Shown: positions 18,407 through 28,835 of the stretch, piece by piece | How positions within the stretch are numbered: position 1 is the first letter of the stretch | Layout of the letters: each line of letters starts with the position of its first letter | Notes under the pieces: generated by a model | Told to the model about the DNA's origin: nothing | The model's input: only the letters and a program-made list of their open reading frames with translations | Database searches by the model: none | NCBI RefSeq assembly: GCF_022664455.2 | Contig: NZ_JAKRKC020000002.1 | Location: 1,984,001-2,048,000 of the forward strand | Length of the DNA: 64,000 bases | Direction of reading: 5' to 3' | DNA from: Actinomadura luzonensis | Lineage (GTDB): Bacteria; Actinomycetota; Actinomycetes; Streptosporangiales; Streptosporangiaceae | Position numbers and translations under genes: made by a program

Positions 18407-18435
18407 GAACGCCGCCCCCTAAGGGAGCGGCGTTC
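18407..18435 (-). terminator. rpsT terminator
   Basis: GAACGCCGC (18407-18415) pairs with GCGGCGTTC (18427-18435); an inner CCC/GGG pairing lengthens the stem. On the minus strand it lies 16 bases after the rpsT stop and is followed by a T-rich stretch, so it reads as an intrinsic terminator. Confidence 0.75.
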
Positions 18436-18451
18436 GTCCTGCCTCGCTACG

Positions 18452-18721
18452 TCACTTGGCGGCGAGAGCGGCGGCCTGCTTGGCGATCGCCGACTTGCGG
18501 TTGGCGGCCTGGTTCTTGTGGATGACGCCCTTGCTGACGGCCTTGTCGAGCTGGCGGGCGGCCACCCGCTGAGCCGCGACGGCCTGCTCCACGTCGCCCG
18601 ACTCGGCGGCCTCGCGGAACTTGCGGACGGCGGTCTTCAGAGAGGACTTGACCGCCTTGTTGCGCAGACGAGCCTTCTCGTTCTGCTTGTTGCGCTTGAT
18701 CTGGGACTTGATGTTCGCCAC
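18452..18721 (-). CDS. rpsT: 30S ribosomal protein S20
   Basis: This is an 89-residue basic protein that binds 16S rRNA early in small-subunit assembly. The sequence [21 protein letters not shown] and the closing [19 protein letters not shown] are classic S20. The start is the GTG at 18721, with GAGG nine bases upstream; the longer frame to 18790 would cover the leader and is not conserved. The gene is monocistronic, with its own terminator and a plausible promoter at 18807-18835. Confidence 0.97.
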   Translation of the reverse strand: MANIKSQIKRNKQNEKARLRNKAVKSSLKTAVRKFREAAESGDVEQAVAAQRVAARQLDKAVSKGVIHKNQAANRKSAIAKQAAALAAK

Positions 18722-18806
18722 GAAGAAGCCTCGGTGAAAGTCTGGGTGATGGATGGGGCGCGCGGGCTCGAGAGAGGGCGCGCCACACACGCAGTTGAAC
18801 AGGTTA

Positions 18807-18835
18807 CCAATAACCCAGGCGGCTCCTCAAATCAA
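18807..18835 (-). promoter_or_regulatory. candidate rpsT promoter
   Basis: On the minus strand TTGATT (18835-18830) and TATTGG (18812-18807) are separated by 17 bases. This is a reasonable housekeeping-sigma pair, giving a leader of about 80 bases before the rpsT GTG. It is based on motif match only. Confidence 0.4.
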
Positions 18836-18855
18836 CAGCCTGGGTGCATGGGCTT

Positions 18856-19854
18856 TCATGAGTGTACGGCCATCCAGCGGGTCATGTACTCGCGCCAGTC
18901 CTCCTCCGTGGCGGCGAAGTCGACGTACAGGGCGAGGCCGAAGCGCTCGCGGCGGCCGTGGTCGGACAGGGCCAGCCGGGCGCCTTCGGCGGCCATGGCG
19001 ACGCTCTCGGCCGCGTCCAGCCAGGGCAGGCCGTGGTCGTGGTAGGCGGGCGCGCCGATGAGCAGGTGCTTGTCCGGCGGGACCAGGTCGAGGGCCAGCT
19101 CCGCCTGGCGGGCCGCGTAGCCGCCGTACAGGGACCGGGCGGGCGTGCCGGAGTCGTAGGTCATGACGGCGACCTGGTCCACGCGCGCGACGACCTGCCG
19201 GAAGTAGCCGCGCGACCAGTACTTGTCGTGGCCGAGCAGGCCGCGGGCGGCCAGCCGCAGGCCCGGGTACGGCTCGATCTGGGGGACCGAGGTGGACAGC
19301 AGGCCGGTGAGCGGGCGGGTGTGGTCGAGGAGGTCGAGGAAGTCGGTGTCGTCGTCGCCGACGGGCTCGAAATTGTAGTGGATGCCGTCGTAGCCCTGCT
19401 TCATGATCGCGGCGACGCCGGCCAGGACGTTGCCGCGGGACTTCGGGTCGTCGAGGTCGAGGCCGTTCTTCACGGCCTGGCCGAGCCAGGCGGAGACGCG
19501 GACGCCCGGCAGATATTTATGCATCCATTGAACAAAATTTCGGGCGTTGGGGTATTTGGCGGGGTCCAACCGGCCGTCCCATTCGAAAGGACCGGAGTGG
19601 ACGTACACGTCCTTGACCCCGGTGGCGCGCAGCCGCTGCGCCAGCCGCTCGACGTCGGCCTCGGCGCGGCGGCCGTCCACCCACATGTGGCCGAGCCACA
19701 GGGCGTCGTTGCCCGTGCTCTTCGCCCAGGCCGCCGGGGCACCGGTAAACTGGAGGCGGAGCGCGGCGGCCAGCAGGGCGGCCAGCGCCACCACGACGGC
19801 CGAGGCCAGCGCGAGCAGGCGCAGGCCGCGGCGGATGACGGTTCGGGCAATCAC
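18856..19854 (-). CDS. membrane-anchored GH18-like TIM-barrel protein
   Basis: This is a 332-residue protein with one N-terminal hydrophobic segment (about residues 12-32, signal or anchor) and an extracytoplasmic domain resembling glycoside hydrolase family 18. The segment [10 protein letters not shown] near residue 165 sits where GH18 has DGxDxDxE, with Asn replacing an Asp and the terminal Glu kept. VAVMTYDSG near 230 and [12 protein letters not shown] near 265 match later barrel strands. It may act on a glycan or only bind one. The start lies just 14 bases from the first possible lepA start on the opposite strand, so the promoters must overlap coding sequence. Confidence 0.65.
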   Translation of the reverse strand: MIARTVIRRGLRLLALASAVVVALAALLAAALRLQFTGAPAAWAKSTGNDALWLGHMWVDGRRAEADVERLAQRLRATGVKDVYVHSGPFEWDGRLDPAKYPNARNFVQWMHKYLPGVRVSAWLGQAVKNGLDLDDPKSRGNVLAGVAAIMKQGYDGIHYNFEPVGDDDTDFLDLLDHTRPLTGLLSTSVPQIEPYPGLRLAARGLLGHDKYWSRGYFRQVVARVDQVAVMTYDSGTPARSLYGGYAARQAELALDLVPPDKHLLIGAPAYHDHGLPWLDAAESVAMAAEGARLALSDHGRRERFGLALYVDFAATEEDWREYMTRWMAVHS

Positions 19855-19868
19855 CCGGGCATGTCACC

Positions 19869-21740
<1,872 letters not shown>

Positions 21741-21767
21741 CGCCTCAGGGGTCTGCGGCGCTCAGAG

Positions 21768-21814
21768 GTTCAGCAGCGCCGGCCGGCGGGCGAGCGCCCG
21801 CCGCCTTCCTGAAC
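21768..21814 (+). terminator. lepA terminator hairpin
   Basis: An inner 9-bp perfect stem CGGCGGGCG/CGCCCGCCG (21784-21803) sits inside an outer GTTCAG/CTGAAC pair (21768-21773 and 21809-21814). It lies about 30 bases after the lepA stop and has no T-run. Confidence 0.55.
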
Positions 21815-21846
21815 TCCTGCCCGATCCGTGACGTGCGCCCCTCGCC

Positions 21847-21915
21847 TCACTCGAACCCGCACGTCACGTACGCCGGCGGCACGCGGGCACTCCCAGTAGG
21901 CGTGGCCGCCGTCAT
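21847..21915 (-). CDS. possible coupled 22-residue peptide
   Basis: The stop of the 98-residue gene upstream overlaps an ATG (ATGA), which opens a 22-codon frame encoding a peptide that ends AYVTCGFE. Only the coupling and the frame support it; I know no family. It could be random. Confidence 0.2.
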   Translation of the reverse strand: MTAATPTGSARVPPAYVTCGFE

Positions 21916-22208
21916 GACCGCTCCTCCAGCCAGGCGTGCGACTTCGGGGTGAGGTAGCGCAGGCCGTCGTCGCCGAGCTCCACCCACTCGCCGCGCGCCC
22001 ACCCGCCCGTCGTCTGCGGGGCGAAGCCGTGCCGCTGGAACAGCGCGGACGCCTCCTTCTGCGTGAGGCCGCGCCGGCCCCACTCGCGGATGACCCGCGC
22101 CGTGCGCTCGTCCTCGCCGGCCTCCTGCTCGTCGCCGAGCGCCCCCGCCAGCTCCTCCAGGCCGCGCGCGAGGGTCCGCAGCGCGCTCTGGATCCTCGGG
22201 ACGTCCAT
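21912..22208 (-). CDS. small hypothetical protein, possible HTH-like
   Basis: This 98-residue soluble protein has an acidic N-terminal helix (LEELAGALGDEQEAGEDERTA), then RVIREWGRRGLTQKEASALFQRHGF, which looks like a helical recognition segment (LTQKEAS as in helix-turn-helix proteins), and ends GDDGLRYLTPKSHAWLEERS. It starts at the ATG at 22208. It is divergent from the GNAT gene with 58 bases between starts. No family is recognised; a small DNA-binding or adaptor protein is a guess. Confidence 0.55.
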   Translation of the reverse strand: MDVPRIQSALRTLARGLEELAGALGDEQEAGEDERTARVIREWGRRGLTQKEASALFQRHGFAPQTTGGWARGEWVELGDDGLRYLTPKSHAWLEERS

Positions 22209-22266
22209 CGTATCGCCCTTCGATCGGTAGCGATTGCCGTTCCATGGTAGGGGATACGCTGAAAGC

Positions 22267-22758
22267 ATGGAAGTGGTGCAAACGGCGCGGATGCTGCTGT
22301 CTCGCGTCACGGCCGACGACCTGCCGGCCGTGCACGAGCTTCACGCGGACCCGCGTACGAGCATGTACAACCCCGCCGGCCCCTCCCCGGACCTGGAGTC
22401 CAGCCGGGCGATGCTGGACCTGTGGCTGGCCGACTGGGACGAGCGCGGGCTCGGCTACTGGGCGGCCCGCCCCTTGGGGCAGCCGGACGTGCTCGGCTTC
22501 GGCGGCCTGCGGCACGCGGTGGTGGACGGCGCCGAGGTCCTCAACCTGTACTACCGATTCCGTCCGTCGGCCTGGGGCCACGGGTACGCCGTGGAACTGG
22601 CGCAGGCGGCCCTGCACGTCGGCAAACGGCTCGGGACCGTCGTGGCGGTCATCAGGGACGTCAACGCGCCGTCGCTGCGGGTCGCGGAACGGGCGGGCAT
22701 GCGGCGGGACCGGGCGATCCCGTACGGCGGCGTCCCGAGCTACGTCTACGTCGCCTGA
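22267..22758 (+). CDS. GNAT family N-acetyltransferase
   Basis: This is a 163-residue acetyltransferase of the RimJ/RimL-like type. It opens with VVQTARMLLSRVTADDLPAVHELH, has the FGGLRHAV strand and the YYRFRPSAWGHGYAVELAQAAL segment, whose RxxxWGxGYA is the acetyl-CoA binding motif A, and ends with NAPSLRVAERAGMRR, typical of the family. The first ATG with family-like sequence is at 22267. The acceptor is unknown. The stop codon lies inside the first copy of a downstream tandem repeat. Confidence 0.88.
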   Translation: MEVVQTARMLLSRVTADDLPAVHELHADPRTSMYNPAGPSPDLESSRAMLDLWLADWDERGLGYWAARPLGQPDVLGFGGLRHAVVDGAEVLNLYYRFRPSAWGHGYAVELAQAALHVGKRLGTVVAVIRDVNAPSLRVAERAGMRRDRAIPYGGVPSYVYVA

Positions 22759-22812
22759 CCGCCCCGGGCGGCCCCGGCCGCTTGACCGGCTCCGGGTGGT
22801 CCCGGCCGCCTG
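22753..22812 (+). repeat. 27/28-bp repeat containing the GNAT stop codon
   Basis: Degenerate units start at 22753, 22780 and 22808 (GCCTGACCG.., GCTTGACCG.., GCCTGCGACG..). The first contains the TGA stop of the acetyltransferase; the second keeps TTGACCG at the same place. Confidence 0.6.
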
Positions 22813-22858
22813 CGACGCCGCTTGTCACGCCGCCCCGCCCGCCGCCCCGGCCGCCCTC

Positions 22859-24895
22859 CTAAAGCCCCTGGCCGGCCTTCTTCCCGGCCCGCAGGACGTA
22901 GGCCGCGAGCACCCCGGCACCCAGCACCGCCTGCGCCACCAGGTAGCCGGCCGGATGCGAGGGCGCCGACGTCAGCGCGAGGAGCGCCGGCAGGCACCCG
23001 GCCAGCGCCAGATCCACACCGGCGACCGCCCAGAGCACCGGCCCGAGCGGAACGGCCCCCGCCCCGGTCTCGATGACGGGCAACGAATGGTCGACCGGCC
23101 GCCTCCGCGCCATCCGCAACGCCCCGGCCGCCAGCGCCGGCGCCACCGCCACCCCGAACAACCACCACAGACCAGACACGGAAGCACCGCCGACGCCCGA
23201 ACCGACGCCATCCACGAGACCACCCACAACACGACCGCTGCCCGGACCGGCGGCACCCCCGGGGCCGCTCACGGCGGGACCGGCGGCACGCCCGAGGCCA
23301 CCCACGCCGGGACCGGCGTCACGCCCGAGGCCACCCACGCCCGGACGGGCGGCACCCACGGGGCCGCCCACGCCTGGATCCGCGGAACCCGTGGTGCCGC
23401 TCATGGCCGAACTCGCCGCGACCGCCGGGCTGCCGATCGTCCGACCAGCTGCGGAACTGCCGATCATCTGGCCCCCCGAGCTGCCGGTCGTCCGACCAAC
23501 TGCCGGGCTGCTGGTCGTCTGGGCCGCCGGGCTGCCGATCGTCTGGCCCGCCGCGCCCGCAGGGGTGGGCAGGGTCGTCAGGGCCACCAGCGCCGCGGTC
23601 GTCCAGACGGCGCTGAGCAGGGCGGGCAGGAGCGCGCGAGCGGCCAGCGCCGGCCGGTGGCCGACGCCGATGAGCCGGGCGAGGGCCGGGTTGTCGGCGT
23701 CGCGCCGCGCGCCGGTCGCCGCGGACGCCGCCACCGCCAGCCCGCCCCCAAGCACCGCCACCGCCAGCGGCCCGGGCGCCGCGCCCGCCCCCGCGAGGAC
23801 GGCCGGCAGCACGGCGGTGGCCAGCGTGAACGCCAGCCGTCCCGGCCGCCGGGCCAGTCGCCGCCAGTCCTGCCAAGCGAGCGCGAGGGGCGCGGGCATC
23901 GACGGCCACCTCCGCGACCGCAGCTTCCTGGCCCGCCAGTGGTTGTCCTCGGCGATCCAGGTGAACGTCCCGGGATCGACCCCCATGGCGGCGCTCGCCA
24001 CGTGCCCGCCCCTGGTCGAGGCGGCGACGACCTCGCGGGCCGGTACCCTGCCCAACGCCGCCCACGCCCGTCCGGCCAGCAGCGCCGCCGCCGCCACCGC
24101 GCCCGCCGCCGCTGCCGCCATCGCCCCCAGGGGAGCGCCCGCGGCGACGGCGAGCACCGTACGGGCCTGCCCGGCGACCGCCGCCACGGCCAGCACGAGC
24201 AGCGCGACCACCGCCACCGTCAGGCACGCCTGCCACGACTGGGAGACCCGGGACAACACCGCCAGCGCCATCGCCCCCACGCTCGCCGCCACCCCGGCCG
24301 CCAACGCGCCGAGCAGCCGCCACACGAGCTGGTCGGGCGCGCCCAGCACGGCCAGCAGCCCCAGCCCGAGCACCAGCCCGGCGGCCACGGCGACCATCAG
24401 CAGCGCCCGCACGGTACGCCCGAGCACCTGCCGGCGGTCGAGCGGCGACAGCAGCAGCCAGGACGCGTCCGGCCCCGACACGAGCACCGGCCCCGCGGCC
24501 CGCGCGGCGGCCAGGAACCCGGCCAGCCCGAGCGCGAGCAGCGCCGCCCCCGCCCCCATCCGTCCCGGGTCAGCGTGCGCCGCCAGCCCGGTCACCAGCT
24601 CCGAGACCGGCTGCCCGGCGACGGCGGCGAACATCAGCAGGCAGAAACCAGTGACATACCGATCCAGGGAGGTCACCCGCGCCCGGCTCCGCTCCCGCAA
24701 AAACCCCCGAACCCCCCGCACACTCCCGACCCCGACCCCGCCCCCGATCGGCACCCCGACCCCGCCCCCGATCGGCACCCCGACCCCGGCCCTGTCCTCG
24801 GCCCCGGCCCCAAGTCCGGCCCTGCCCTCGGCCCCGGCCTCGCCTGTCTCCACCCGGCTCACCGCCTCGTCCGGCCCGCCGTTCCGTCCGCTCAC
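22859..24895 (-). CDS. DUF6297-like polytopic membrane protein (ABC exporter membrane subunit)
   Basis: This 678-residue protein has about 12 hydrophobic segments and resembles actinobacterial membrane proteins encoded beside a single ABC ATPase; I would place it in DUF6297. The core after residue 60 runs SLDRYVTGFCLLMFAA ... SWLLLSPLDRRQVLGRTVR ... LAWQDWRRLARRPGR. Two low-complexity stretches look inserted: a GVGVPIGG repeat at the N-terminus (about residues 37-56) and a ~100-residue Gly/Ser/Ala repeat at about 440-545. The start is a GTG with GGGAG seven bases upstream. The ATPase gene lies 127 bases upstream on the same strand. Substrate unknown. Confidence 0.7.
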   Translation of the reverse strand: MSGRNGGPDEAVSRVETGEAGAEGRAGLGAGAEDRAGVGVPIGGGVGVPIGGGVGVGSVRGVRGFLRERSRARVTSLDRYVTGFCLLMFAAVAGQPVSELVTGLAAHADPGRMGAGAALLALGLAGFLAAARAAGPVLVSGPDASWLLLSPLDRRQVLGRTVRALLMVAVAAGLVLGLGLLAVLGAPDQLVWRLLGALAAGVAASVGAMALAVLSRVSQSWQACLTVAVVALLVLAVAAVAGQARTVLAVAAGAPLGAMAAAAAGAVAAAALLAGRAWAALGRVPAREVVAASTRGGHVASAAMGVDPGTFTWIAEDNHWRARKLRSRRWPSMPAPLALAWQDWRRLARRPGRLAFTLATAVLPAVLAGAGAAPGPLAVAVLGGGLAVAASAATGARRDADNPALARLIGVGHRPALAARALLPALLSAVWTTAALVALTTLPTPAGAAGQTIGSPAAQTTSSPAVGRTTGSSGGQMIGSSAAGRTIGSPAVAASSAMSGTTGSADPGVGGPVGAARPGVGGLGRDAGPGVGGLGRAAGPAVSGPGGAAGPGSGRVVGGLVDGVGSGVGGASVSGLWWLFGVAVAPALAAGALRMARRRPVDHSLPVIETGAGAVPLGPVLWAVAGVDLALAGCLPALLALTSAPSHPAGYLVAQAVLGAGVLAAYVLRAGKKAGQGL

Positions 24896-25022
24896 CCGTC
24901 ACTCCCGCCCGCGCCGTCGCTGCCGCCCATCAACGCCTCCGGTCGGTGCCGTCGCTCCTGAGCGCGTCCGTGACGCCCGTCGTGGCCGGTGACGCCTCCC
25001 ACAGCCACAGCGGCGGAGGCGT

Positions 25023-25694
25023 TCATGCGGTGACCCCCGCCGATGTCGGCGAGACCTGGCGGCCGTGCGCGGCCAGGCCCTCGTCGTGCGTGGCCATGAC
25101 CACCGTGCCGCCCTCCTCCCGGTACGCCTCCAGCAACTCCGCGAGGCGTCGCCGGAAGCCGGCGTCCAGCCCGCGTTCCGGCTCGTCCAGCAGCAGCAAG
25201 GCGCTCGGCCTCAGCAGCGTCGCGGCCAGCGACAGGCGCTGACGCTGCCCGGTGGACAGGTTGAGCGGTGCCGCGTCACCCCGTTCCACCAGCGCGAACA
25301 CCTCCAACGCCAGCTCTACGTCCATCCGGGGCCGCGGGTGCACGGCCGCCATCAGCTCCAGGTGCTCGCGCGCCGTGAGCCCCGGGTACCAGGCGGGTTC
25401 GTCGCCGAGCAGCGCGACCCGCCGCCAGAAGGCCGCGTCGTCCACCGGCGGCCCGCCGAACACCCGCACCTCACCGCCCGAGGCCGGCTGCAGCCCGGCC
25501 AGGCAGCGGAGCAACGTGGACTTGCCGCATCCGTTCGGCCCGACCACCGCCACGATCTCGCCGCGGGCGACGGTCAGGCCGAGCCCGCGCAACACGGGGT
25601 TGCCGCCCAGCTCGACCGTGAGGTCCTCGACCTCGATGACGCTGCCGTCGCTGCCGCCGCTGGGGTCGCTGAGGTTGCTGTCACTGGCACGCAC
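25023..25694 (-). CDS. ABC transporter ATP-binding protein
   Basis: This is a 223-residue ATPase: Walker A GPNGCGKST near residue 46, signature LSTGQRQR, Walker B LLLLDEPERGLD and switch THDEG. The start is the GTG at 25694; the longer frame to 25877 would run into the divergent small gene. On the minus strand TAGGCT lies close to the start, so a leaderless or nearly leaderless transcript is possible. It pairs with the DUF6297-like membrane protein downstream to form a small exporter. Confidence 0.88.
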   Translation of the reverse strand: MRASDSNLSDPSGGSDGSVIEVEDLTVELGGNPVLRGLGLTVARGEIVAVVGPNGCGKSTLLRCLAGLQPASGGEVRVFGGPPVDDAAFWRRVALLGDEPAWYPGLTAREHLELMAAVHPRPRMDVELALEVFALVERGDAAPLNLSTGQRQRLSLAATLLRPSALLLLDEPERGLDAGFRRRLAELLEAYREEGGTVVMATHDEGLAAHGRQVSPTSAGVTA

Positions 25695-25793
25695 GGCTGG
25701 AAGCCTAGCCACGTCCCCGCGCCCGGCGCGTTTTTGTCGGTGCCGTCGTCTACCGTCTGTTGTCTCCGAACACTTGTGCGACTGGAGGGTGAC

Positions 25794-26117
25794 GTGATTG
25801 CTTCTGAGCGTTTCGAGCGGGCCGCGGTGCTGGGGGTCGCCGTGGCGGAGGAGACGAGACGGCTGCTGAGCCGCCACCTGGACGCGACGGCGTCCGAGGA
25901 GGGGGCCGACGGCACCGTGCTCGTGGACGTGCCCTATCCCGACGCGGCGGTCGTCACGGCGCTGCTCGACGTGGCGGCCGAGTGCTTCGGCGAACGGGGC
26001 GGCTCGGTGGAGGAGACCCGGCAGGCCGCGCTGGAGACGTTGTTACAGCTCGCCGGGTTCGACGACGAGTCGCAGCTCAACTCGGGCGGGCGAGGCCATG
26101 TCGATACGCGTACGTGA
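25794..26117 (+). CDS. small hypothetical protein
   Basis: This is a 107-residue soluble, acidic, Ala/Glu-rich protein. The GTG at 25794 has GGAGGG five bases upstream. It begins VIASERFERAAVLGVAVAEETRRLL and ends with a helical region (TRQAALETLLQLAGF). No family is recognised. Its 3' end overlaps the convergent response-regulator gene by 41 bases, which is unusual, so the last residues are the least certain. Confidence 0.55.
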   Translation: MIASERFERAAVLGVAVAEETRRLLSRHLDATASEEGADGTVLVDVPYPDAAVVTALLDVAAECFGERGGSVEETRQAALETLLQLAGFDDESQLNSGGRGHVDTRT

Positions 26118-26934
26118 CGGCCTGGGCGCGGTCCCGCAGGCGCGCCTTGGCGAACAGGTTGTTGATGTGCGTCTTGACGGTCGCCTCGCTGATGTAGAGG
26201 CGGGCGGCGATCTCGGCGTTCGACAGGCCGTCCGCGATGAGCCGCAGCACCTCGCCCTCGCGCCGGGTCAACCCGTCGGGCAGCCCCGCACCGCTCTCCG
26301 GGCCGGGCCCGCGGTCCTGCTCACCGCCGCGCTCCCCTTCGCGCGCCCGGTCGGCCCGCTCCTGGTCCGGCTCGACGTCCGCCCCACCGGCGGCCTCGGC
26401 CGCCCGGGGCCCAGCGGCGAGATTCCCTGGGTCGGCGGAAGCGGGAGCGGGATCGTGGCGACGGCGAGAAGGACGCTCGTCAGCGGGCGGGAGCGGAGGG
26501 CTGGGGGCGGTGGCGGAGGGCGGCATGGCGTCCAGGAGGCGGCGTTGCACGGTCGGGTCGAGCTGCGCGTCCCCCCGCACCACGGTCGCGATCGCCCTGG
26601 CGATCTCGTCGGAGTCGGCGTCCTTCGTCAGATAGCCGCGCGCGCCCGCCCGCAGCGCCGCGAAGACCGACTCGTCGTCGGAGTAGGTGGTGAGCACCAC
26701 GACCTGCGTGCCCGGGTACGCGGCCCGGATGCTGCGGGTCGCCTCCACACCGTCCATGCGCGGCATCCGCAGGTCCATGAGCACGACGTCCGGCCGTTCC
26801 CGCTCGACCAGGCGCAGCGCCGCCTCGCCGTCGGCCGCCGACCCGACCACCTCGATGCCGGGCAGCAGCCCGAGCAGCAGCACCAGCCCCTCGCGCACGA
26901 CGGCCTGGTCGTCCGCCACGACCACTCTCGTCAC
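26077..26934 (-). CDS. NarL/FixJ-type response regulator
   Basis: This is a 285-residue two-component regulator. The receiver (residues 1-120) has the acidic pair ADDQ and the phosphorylatable Asp in VVLMDLRMPRMDG near residue 53, Thr in VVLTTYSD and Lys in LTKDAD. The C-terminal LuxR helix-turn-helix is LTRREGEVLRLIADGLSNAEIAARL...TVKTHINNLF. The linker between them is about 75 residues, rich in Pro, Ala, Arg and Glu, while normal linkers are near 20. Its GTG overlaps the histidine kinase stop by four bases, so both are made from one transcript. Confidence 0.92.
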   Translation of the reverse strand: MTRVVVADDQAVVREGLVLLLGLLPGIEVVGSAADGEAALRLVERERPDVVLMDLRMPRMDGVEATRSIRAAYPGTQVVVLTTYSDDESVFAALRAGARGYLTKDADSDEIARAIATVVRGDAQLDPTVQRRLLDAMPPSATAPSPPLPPADERPSRRRHDPAPASADPGNLAAGPRAAEAAGGADVEPDQERADRAREGERGGEQDRGPGPESGAGLPDGLTRREGEVLRLIADGLSNAEIAARLYISEATVKTHINNLFAKARLRDRAQAVTYAYRHGLARPS

Positions 26935-28181
26935 CCGCCCACCTCGCCGGCCCGTGCTGCGGGCACCTTCAGACTCACGTGGAAGCCGCCGTCCCACTCC
27001 TCCGCCGACAGGGCGCCGCCCAGCAGCTCGGCGCGCTCGCGCATGCCCATCAGACCGTACCCGCCGCCCGGCGGCCCCTTCTCGGCGGGGACGGGGTTCG
27101 TGACGCGGAGGTCGCACCACGACGGGCCGAAGGTGAGCTCGACCGTGACGGGGCAGCCGGGCGCGTGGCGGCGGACGTTCGTGAGCGCCTCCTGGGCGGT
27201 GCGGAGCAGCGCGAGCTCCGTCTGCGGCGCGAGGCGGCGCTCCGGCCCCGCGACGCGCAGCGTGCACGGCTGGTGCGCGGCGCTCTCGAACTCCTCGGCG
27301 AGGGCCCGGAGGGCCGCCGGCAGCGCGGGTGGGTCCTCGCGCAATGCCGCGACCGCCCGCCTGGCCTCCTCCAGGCCCGTCCTGGCCAGGTCGCGGGCGC
27401 GGGTGACCCGGTCGAGGGCCTCGTCGGTGCGCTCGGCGCGCAGCAGCAGCTTGGCGCCCTCCAGGTGGACGAGCTGGGCCGACAGGGAGTGGGCGAGGAT
27501 GTCGTGGATCTCCCTGGCGATCCTCGCGCGCTCGGCGAGCACGGCCTCACGCGCCTCGGCGGCCCTGGTGGCGGAGCGCTGCTTGGCGGCGTACGAGACG
27601 AAGAAGATCAGGCAGACGGTGAGGACGAGGGTGAGGTCGTGCGGGAAGGCGCCGGCGAGCAGGTCGGCGACGAGCAGGCCCGTCACGGCGAGCACACCGA
27701 CCGGCAGCGAGTGCTTCAGCGGGTGGCGGGTCACCGCCGTGATCACGCAGAGGAACAACCCGATGACGGCCGCCGTGCTGCTCCGGGTCACGGCGTTGAG
27801 CGCGGCGGCGGAGACGACCGCGACCCCGAGCGCGATCACCGTCACCGGCACCCCGAACACCGCCCGCTCCGCACTCTCAGCGGGGACGGAACCCCCGGCC
27901 CGGGCGGCCTCTCCAGGGGCCGGGGAACGCGGCGCGGGATTCGGGAGCGGGGGAAGGTCGGAGGGGGTGGCCAGGCGGTGGCGGGCGGCGCGGTGGGTGT
28001 GCCAGGCGGGTTCGAGAAGGGCGACCAGCAGGGAGAGGACCAGGGTGGCGGTCAGGAGGGTCACGGCCAGGGGCAGGCCGGAGAGCCCGGGGGCGGGGGT
28101 CGTTCGCGCCTGGGAGACCACGAGCAGCACGATCGCCCCCACGCGGAGCACGACAGGGGCGATCCCGGAGGGCGCGCGCAT
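26931..28181 (-). CDS. NarL-family sensor histidine kinase
   Basis: This is a 416-residue membrane kinase. It has five or six hydrophobic segments within the first 210 residues, a cytoplasmic linker, the DHp box with the phosphorylated His in REIHDILAHSLSAQL near residue 222, and a GHKL ATPase domain with the N-box EALTNVRRHA and the glycine-rich GGGYGLMGMRERAELLGG. No extracytoplasmic sensor domain is visible, so it probably senses in or near the membrane. It overlaps the DUF1453 gene by one base and the regulator by four; the three form one operon. Confidence 0.9.
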   Translation of the reverse strand: MRAPSGIAPVVLRVGAIVLLVVSQARTTPAPGLSGLPLAVTLLTATLVLSLLVALLEPAWHTHRAARHRLATPSDLPPLPNPAPRSPAPGEAARAGGSVPAESAERAVFGVPVTVIALGVAVVSAAALNAVTRSSTAAVIGLFLCVITAVTRHPLKHSLPVGVLAVTGLLVADLLAGAFPHDLTLVLTVCLIFFVSYAAKQRSATRAAEAREAVLAERARIAREIHDILAHSLSAQLVHLEGAKLLLRAERTDEALDRVTRARDLARTGLEEARRAVAALREDPPALPAALRALAEEFESAAHQPCTLRVAGPERRLAPQTELALLRTAQEALTNVRRHAPGCPVTVELTFGPSWCDLRVTNPVPAEKGPPGGGYGLMGMRERAELLGGALSAEEWDGGFHVSLKVPAARAGEVGG

Positions 28182-28666
28182 CACCTCACGACGGTACCCG
28201 GTCGGGCCGTGGCGCCGGTGAGCAGGCGTCCCCGGCGGATGATCAGGTACGCCTGGGCGCCCAGGGTCAGGCCGACGAAGAGCAGGAGCCCGCCGGTGCT
28301 CACCGTCACGCCCAGGGAGTCGCCGGCGAAGTACAGGCCGGCGCGGACCGCGATCGAGACCAGCCAGGCCAGCAGCGTCCAGCCGGTGGCCTTGGTCCAG
28401 GCCGTGCCCTCGCCGTCCAGCCACACCCGGACGGTCGCCGCCCGCCACGCGGCGAGCCCGAGCGCGCTGACGACCTCCGCGACGAGCAACGCCAGGCTGA
28501 GGGCGAGGTGCGCGGGATCGACGAGACCGCCGGCGACGAAACTCAGCACGATCATGGCGCCCGCGACATAGAGGGCGGAGGGCCGGTCGGTCCGGTACGT
28601 CTTCGTCTGCCGGTAGATGAAGAGGGCGATGACCAGCAGCGGGACAAGGATCTGAAGGATTTCCAC
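28181..28666 (-). CDS. DUF1453/CcdC-like membrane protein
   Basis: This 161-residue integral membrane protein has about four to five helices (residues 3-18, 33-50, 56-75, 95-115, 125-145) and a basic loop RQTKTYRTDRPSA after the first, matching DUF1453-type proteins. It is the first gene of the operon with the two-component system, read through TGATG coupling. It may be an accessory membrane partner of the kinase; this is inferred only from the neighbourhood. The start is a GTG. Confidence 0.7.
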   Translation of the reverse strand: MEILQILVPLLVIALFIYRQTKTYRTDRPSALYVAGAMIVLSFVAGGLVDPAHLALSLALLVAEVVSALGLAAWRAATVRVWLDGEGTAWTKATGWTLLAWLVSIAVRAGLYFAGDSLGVTVSTGGLLLFVGLTLGAQAYLIIRRGRLLTGATARPGTVVR

Positions 28667-28835
28667 GGACTCGACGTTAGGGACGGCAGGAGCGCGGGGG
28701 ATCGGACCCAGGGTTGAGGTCCAGGATCTCCACCCTGGGGTGGAGAGGCCGCCCGGGCGACGGGTACGAGGGTGCGGCGGCGGGACGGCGATTAAGGGGT
28801 CGCTTGGCGGGAGGGCGCTCGGTTACCGTGCAGAC

